Shown piece by piece: positions 59,766 to 64,000 of a DNA stretch of 64,000 bases. Both the position numbers and the translations under genes were made by a program. The DNA comes from Embleya sp042956465 (GTDB lineage Bacteria > Actinomycetota > Actinomycetes > Streptomycetales > Streptomycetaceae): NCBI RefSeq assembly GCF_042956465.1, contig NZ_JBIBGL010000013.1, forward strand, positions 62,001 to 126,000, read 5' to 3'. Every line of letters starts with the position of its first letter. Within the stretch, counting starts at the first letter, position 1. The notes beneath the pieces were generated by a model that saw only the letters and a list, made by a program, of their open reading frames with translations, did no database searches and had not been told where the DNA came from.

Positions 59766-62093
59766 CTATCGGGCGTGGTTCGGGTCGGCCGGGGAGTGCT
59801 CGGGGGTGGCGGGGGAGGGTGGGGAGCCGGCGGCGTTGGCGCGTGCGCCGAGCACGGCCAGGACCAGCGAGGCCAGGCCGGCCAGGCCCGCCAATACCGA
59901 GATGCCGGGCAGGACCACGCCCATGACGACGTTCTGCGCATCCCGCCACGCGGAGTCGGTCAACCGGAACAGCCCTATCCCGACCGCGGTCACGCCCAGG
60001 AGTGCGATCACCGCGTGCCAGATCACCGGGTTGGCCGGGCGTGGGTCGGCTGCCGGTGCGGAGGCCGACGGGAACGGCGCTCCGGTCGGGAGCGGCAACG
60101 CCTGGGGCGCGGCGGCTACGGGCGGCGCGCCGGTCGGGATCGGCGGGGCCGCGGGCACCATTTCGTCCCACGTGCTCAGGCGCGGAGTCGCCTGCGGCGC
60201 AGCCCCGTGGGCGACCTTGACGGTCTCGTCACCGGTACGTCCGGGCGCGGGCGCACCGGACTCGGGGGCGACCAGGACCGTCGCGTCGTCCGTGCCGGCG
60301 GGCGCCGGTGTCTCCGAGTCCCGGGCGACCTCGACGGTCTCGTCGTCGGTGCCGCGCCGGATGGCCGGCAACCGAACCGGCGCGCCACCGTCGTAGGGCT
60401 TCTTGGCCGCGGGCTTGTCGGCCGCGGGCGCCTCGTCGTCCTTCCCGATCCGAACGGCGGGCGTCACCACGGGAGTCGTCGCGTCCGCGTCCGGGTCGAC
60501 CTCGCCCCGTGCGACGACCGGCTTCGCGTCGCCGTCACCGCCCGTAGGTGCCGCCGGCTTCGCGTCGTCCGCTGTGCCGGACTTCCCGCCGGACTTCGCG
60601 GCACCCTTCTTGCCGGTGCCCACCGCGGGCGTCGCCACCGGGGTCGCGTCGTCGTCGGCCGCTGCGGGACCGGCCGCGGGCTTGCCGGCAGCCTTCTCGG
60701 CCGCCCGCGCGGCGGGTGTGCCGACCGGCTTCGCGTCGGCGGCCTCGGCCCCGGCCTCGCCTTCGGTCGCAGGCGCGACCGACTTTGCCCCGTCTTTCGC
60801 CTTGCCGGCGCCGGCCTTCGCGGCCGGCTTCCCGGCACCCTTCCCGCCCGTTCGTACGGCGGGCGTGGCCACCGGAGTCGCGTCGTCGTCGCCCTCGACG
60901 GCGGGTGCCGCCGGCTTCGCATCGCGACCCTTGCCTGCGGATGCCGCGGGTGTCACCGCCGGCTTCGCATCGTCCGCGTCTGCGCCCGCCTTCCCGGGGC
61001 CCTTCCCGCCTGCGCGCACGGCGGGCGTGGCCACGGGGGTCGCGTCGTCGTCGGCGTCCTCGTCCCCGGCCGCGGGTATCGCCGCCGGTATCGGGTCCGC
61101 ATCGCCCGGCTCCGCGGTCGCCGGCGCGTCCGCCACCGGCACCTCGGCCGTCTCCTCCGACTCCTCCGCCTCGTCCCCGTCGCCGGGCTCCTCCGCGGCA
61201 CCGTCGGCAGCATCCGAATCCGAATCCGAACCGACACCCGCGGACGCGGCGAGTGCGACGAGCGCGGCCACCTCCTTCGGAAGCCAATCCGCCCCCGGCT
61301 CCGCGGCGGCGAACCGGGCCACCAGGTCGGCCGCCGAAGGCCGTGCGGTGGGGCGCTTCTTCAGGCAGTCGGCGACGATCTCGCGCAGCCAGTCCGGGAG
61401 TTCCGTCAGATCCGGCATCTCGCGCACGACCTTCTGCGCGATCTCGGCGACCGTCCCCGCACCGAACGGCGCCACGCCGGCCGCATGACACAGCACCCCG
61501 CCCAGTGCGAACACGTCGATCGCCGGGCCGATGGAGCCGCCGGTGACCTGTTCCGGCGCGGGCAACCCGGGTACGTCCACGACGCCCGTCCGGGTCATCC
61601 CGGCCGAACCGAGTGCCCGAGCCAGCGCGTAGTCCGCGACCCGCGGGCCGTCCGCCGCGAGCAACACGTTCGCGGGCTTGAGGTCACGGTGCGTCAGATC
61701 GGCCTCGTGGATCGCCGCGAGTCCCTCGGCCAACCCCGCGCCGAGCGCGCGCAACGTGTGTTCCGGAAGCGGTCCGTGCGCCGCGACCGCCGCCTCCAGG
61801 GACGGGCCGGCCACATGCTCGACCACCAGCCACGGCGGTGTGCCGTCCGGGTCCGCGTCCAGGACGTGTGCGACGTGGGTACCGCCGACCTCCCGCGCGG
61901 TCGTGACGTCCTTGCGAAAACGTTCGAGGAATGTCTTGTCGGACGCCAGATCCGGTCGCACCAACTTGACCGTGACGTGGTCACCGCCGGGTGCGCGCCC
62001 GAGGAACACCGTCCCCAGGCCGCCCTGACCCAGTCGGGCCGACAGTCGGTACCGCCCGACAACCCCGGGATCGCCCGGCTTCAGCGGATCCAT
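59766..62093 (-). CDS. Ser/Thr protein kinase with long repetitive tail
   Basis: This 775-aa protein has a kinase domain with GQGGLGTVFLG near 19, the lysine in VTVKLV near 37, HRDLKPANVLL near 130, and ADYAL in place of the DFG loop (Asp kept). From residue 280 on there is a low-complexity Asp/Ala/Pro/Thr/Lys region with four near-repeats of DDATPVATPAV and three short motifs DDETVEVA, DDATVLVA and GDETVKVA near 625-665. Two membrane helices follow near 705-750. The start is the ATG at 62093. An extension to 62255 overlaps the intergenic region. Confidence 0.85.
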   Translation of the reverse strand: MDPLKPGDPGVVGRYRLSARLGQGGLGTVFLGRAPGGDHVTVKLVRPDLASDKTFLERFRKDVTTAREVGGTHVAHVLDADPDGTPPWLVVEHVAGPSLEAAVAAHGPLPEHTLRALGAGLAEGLAAIHEADLTHRDLKPANVLLAADGPRVADYALARALGSAGMTRTGVVDVPGLPAPEQVTGGSIGPAIDVFALGGVLCHAAGVAPFGAGTVAEIAQKVVREMPDLTELPDWLREIVADCLKKRPTARPSAADLVARFAAAEPGADWLPKEVAALVALAASAGVGSDSDSDAADGAAEEPGDGDEAEESEETAEVPVADAPATAEPGDADPIPAAIPAAGDEDADDDATPVATPAVRAGGKGPGKAGADADDAKPAVTPAASAGKGRDAKPAAPAVEGDDDATPVATPAVRTGGKGAGKPAAKAGAGKAKDGAKSVAPATEGEAGAEAADAKPVGTPAARAAEKAAGKPAAGPAAADDDATPVATPAVGTGKKGAAKSGGKSGTADDAKPAAPTGGDGDAKPVVARGEVDPDADATTPVVTPAVRIGKDDEAPAADKPAAKKPYDGGAPVRLPAIRRGTDDETVEVARDSETPAPAGTDDATVLVAPESGAPAPGRTGDETVKVAHGAAPQATPRLSTWDEMVPAAPPIPTGAPPVAAAPQALPLPTGAPFPSASAPAADPRPANPVIWHAVIALLGVTAVGIGLFRLTDSAWRDAQNVVMGVVLPGISVLAGLAGLASLVLAVLGARANAAGSPPSPATPEHSPADPNHAR

Positions 62094-62414
62094 GACTGCC
62101 GCCCCCTCTACGTGCGTGCTGTGCCAAGGCAGGGAGCGGCCCCAGGGCATACCACCGGCCCTGTCTGTCTCGCCTCCCCGCGGACTGTGCCGCAGCCTAC
62201 CCTTCGAGGCGAGGCCCCACCGAGGCCCCGGACCGGCCCGTCGCCCGCCCGCCACCTGCGCCGCGACATCCGCGGATCACCGCGACATGTCCGGATCCGC
62301 GTCTTTGACCATGCTCCGCGCGCCCGGCAGGATCCGCCGGAGAGGGCCTGGCTTCACGGCGAAAACGCGGTGACACCCGGCGACATCACCCGGCACGGCG
62401 AGGGAGCTGAACCG
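62094..62414. promoter_or_regulatory. divergent promoter region between kinase and uricase genes
   Basis: 321 bases with no supported gene; a plus-strand frame inside has shadow composition. TTGACC at 62306-62311 is a possible -35 box for the uricase gene. Confidence 0.4.
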
Positions 62415-63305
62415 ATGGCGATCGTTCTGGGGCCGAATCGATATGGCAAGGCCGAGGTTCGACTGGTCCGGGTCACCCGGACCACCGCGACCGAGCACGA
62501 ACTGTGCGATCTCAACGTGTCCGTGTCGCTGTCCGGCGACCTCGCGGACACCCATCTGCGCGGCGACAACGCCCATGTGATCCCGACCGACACGATGCGA
62601 GCCGTGGTGTTCGCCTTCGCCCAGGACGAACCGCTGCCCGCGATCGAGGCGTTCGGGCTGCGTCTGGCCCGGCACTTCGTCGACGCGTACGACCCGATCG
62701 ACACCGCGCGCGTGCGTGTCCTGGAGTATCCCTGGATCCGGATCCCCGCCGCCCACGGGCCGCATCCACACGCGTGGACCCGGGCGGCCGGCTCCCGGTA
62801 CGCCGGTGTCCTGCACGGGCCGGCCGGCACCGAGATCTGCTCGGGTCTCGCGGACGTCACCGTGCTCAAGTCCACCGGGTCGGAATTCCACGGCTTCCTG
62901 ACGGACCGTTACACCACGCTGGCGCCCACTTGGGACCGGGTTTTGGCCACGAACGTGCACGCGCGCTGGCGGCATCGGCGCGACGACGACGCGTCGACCG
63001 ACTGGGACGCGTCGTTCGGCGCGGCCCGCGACACGTTGTTGCGGACGTTCGCCGAGACGCACAGTCTGTCCCTGCAACAGACCCTGTACGCGATGGGCGA
63101 GGCGGTGTTGACCGAGCAGGGGGACCTGGTCGAGGTGCGCCTGGAGTTGCCGAACAAGCACCATGTGCCGGTCGACTCGAGCGCGTTCGGCCGGCCCGAC
63201 GCGGGCGGGGTCTACCACGCGACGGACCGGCCGTACGGTCTGATCGAAGGCACGGTCCTGCGCGACGACGCAGCGCCGGCGCTTGCCGACCTGCCGTGGC
63301 GGTGA
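62415..63305 (+). CDS. pucL: urate oxidase (uricase)
   Basis: This 296-aa cofactor-free enzyme oxidises urate to 5-hydroxyisourate. The N-terminal YGKAEVRLVRVTR near 10 contains the catalytic Lys region. HVIPTDTMR near 58 has the substrate-binding Thr-Asp motif, FLTDRYTTL near 160, and LTEQGDLVEVRLELPNKHH near 235 is the second signature. The ATG at 62415 is preferred to an upstream GTG. No allantoinase or other purine-catabolic gene is present, so it is isolated. Confidence 0.9.
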   Translation: MAIVLGPNRYGKAEVRLVRVTRTTATEHELCDLNVSVSLSGDLADTHLRGDNAHVIPTDTMRAVVFAFAQDEPLPAIEAFGLRLARHFVDAYDPIDTARVRVLEYPWIRIPAAHGPHPHAWTRAAGSRYAGVLHGPAGTEICSGLADVTVLKSTGSEFHGFLTDRYTTLAPTWDRVLATNVHARWRHRRDDDASTDWDASFGAARDTLLRTFAETHSLSLQQTLYAMGEAVLTEQGDLVEVRLELPNKHHVPVDSSAFGRPDAGGVYHATDRPYGLIEGTVLRDDAAPALADLPWR

Positions 63306-63414
63306 CCGGTGCAGCCCGTGAGCCCGTGAGCCGGTGAACCCGGTGGTCCCGTGGTGCGACGACGCGGCGCACGGCATGCCGCGCGCCGCGCATGCCGTAC
63401 ACGCCGCACATGCC

Positions 63415-63450
63415 GCGGGGGCGGGGCGCCCCATGGCACCCCGCCCCCGC
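63415..63450. terminator. GC-rich terminator hairpin
   Basis: GCGGGGGCGGGGCGCC (63415-63430) pairs with GGCACCCCGCCCCCGC (63435-63450), with one mismatch. It lies between the convergent uricase gene and the minus-strand gene at 63527. Confidence 0.7.
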
Positions 63451-63526
63451 GTCCCCCCTCATCCCCCCGGATGAAAGTCTTCGTTCGGATGAACGTTCTC
63501 GTCGCCCCTGCGGGGCCGAGCATTCG

Positions 63527-64000
63527 TCAGCCGAGGTTCTCGATCCCCGCGGTGCCCTTCTCGACGTCGAGGACCTCGACGGAGGAGACCTTGCGGGTGG
63601 TGTTGCTCTCGGCCCACTGCTTGGCCTCGGTGGCGAGCTTGCCGCCCTTGTCCATCCGGGCGGACTCGGCGGACAGGTTCTCGGAGAGCGAGACCTCGGC
63701 CGGCAGCGTGGTGAGCACGGTGATGTCGTAGCCGCTGTAGGTCTTGGCGATCCGGACCTTGGTGACCAGCGAGCCGTACGTCGTGGTCTTGAGCTTGGCG
63801 AGCAGGTCGGCGGCGTACTTCTGCGAGCCGGCCTTGTCGGTGTCCTTCTCCGCGCCGTTCTCGATGCCGGCGGTGCCCTTCTCCTTGTCGAGCACCGACA
63901 CCGAGGAGATGTTCAGGCTCGACGAGTCCTGCGCCCAGTGCATGGCCTCGACGGCGAGCTTCTGTCCCTTGTCCATCCGGGCGTTCGCGCCCTTGATGTC
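63527..64000 (-). CDS. C-terminal part of a repeat protein (runs off the window)
   Basis: The frame ends in TGA at 63527-63529 and is open to the window edge, giving at least 157 aa. Two copies of a unit beginning ARMDKGxKLA.EA..WA and ending VLD.EKGTAGIEN occur with a period of 107 residues. The second copy is the C-terminus. It is Lys/Ser/Asp-rich and has no membrane segment here. An exported adhesin-like or stress protein is possible, but I recognise no family. Confidence 0.65.
   Translation of the reverse strand, partial: DIKGANARMDKGQKLAVEAMHWAQDSSSLNISSVSVLDKEKGTAGIENGAEKDTDKAGSQKYAADLLAKLKTTTYGSLVTKVRIAKTYSGYDITVLTTLPAEVSLSENLSAESARMDKGGKLATEAKQWAESNTTRKVSSVEVLDVEKGTAGIENLG

Noticed and set aside
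62092..62373. Plus-strand frame between the kinase and uricase genes
   Set aside because: No ribosome-binding site and no conserved motif; it is a shadow in a divergent promoter.

Overview
This is high-GC actinomycete DNA of a Streptomyces-like (Streptomycetaceae) type. The evidence is the near-universal G/C third codon positions, many GTG starts, GTGA/ATGA-type gene overlaps, abundant open antisense frames, and typical actinobacterial families: TIGR04222, DUF445, CpnT-like and SUKH-4 proteins, several Ser/Thr kinases, and a TTA codon in an accessory gene. I see no rRNA, tRNA or CRISPR. Genus-level assignment is not possible from this window alone.

Region 1 (1-13.9 kb) is a tightly packed one-direction operon. 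It holds the tail of an unknown protein, a 1,324-aa tubulin/FtsZ-like GTPase with an Arg/Asp-rich tail, a four-helix membrane protein, an atypical kinase-like protein, and three paralogous proteins sharing the N-terminal domain that I match to GTPase-associated protein 1 (GAP1). The first of these three is fused to a zinc-ribbon and TRAFAC-type GTPase. I read it as a membrane-linked, two-GTPase signalling or conflict system, and it is the best candidate in the window for a poorly described system.

Region 2 (14-18.2 kb) is housekeeping: tyrA (minus strand), then cmk, a plsC-like acyltransferase and der as an operon ending in a strong hairpin. Region 3 (18.2-28.3 kb) has bioA, an SseB-like or unknown protein, a glycine-betaine ABC importer (ATPase with CBS domains, and a permease fused to its binding protein) behind a 590-bp leader, a lipoprotein, and a 14-helix MFS exporter under a twin operator.

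Region 4 (28.3-41.8 kb) is acyl-CoA and beta-oxidation metabolism: a 3-hydroxyacyl-CoA dehydrogenase, an SDR, a PPOX flavoprotein, a double-length acyl-CoA dehydrogenase, two more acyl-CoA dehydrogenases, an enoyl-CoA hydratase, and an acyl-CoA ligase. The dehydrogenase operon and the ligase gene carry the same 14-bp operator-like site (13/14 identical), so they are probably one regulon. A PINc/VapC-like remnant and a membrane Ser/Thr kinase lie among them. Region 5 (41.9-47.4 kb) has an orphan XRE regulator, a TauE/SafE transporter, and a divergent TetR-MFS pair whose control region has three 13-bp operators at exact 16-bp spacing.

Region 6 (47.5-54.7 kb) is an accessory island. It starts with a 189-bp MITE-like element, then a Zn-binding immunity-like gene, a WXG-type deaminase polymorphic toxin, a SUKH-4 immunity protein, a SUKH-4/deaminase-like fusion, a P-loop NTPase with WD-like repeats (carrying an in-frame TTA codon), and a CpnT-N-terminus-like secreted helical protein. 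Region 7 (54.8-64 kb) has a propionyl-CoA synthetase, a solute-binding lipoprotein, a SLOG-like protein, a TIGR04222 membrane protein, a Ser/Thr kinase with a repetitive tail, a uricase, and the end of a repeat protein that runs off the window.
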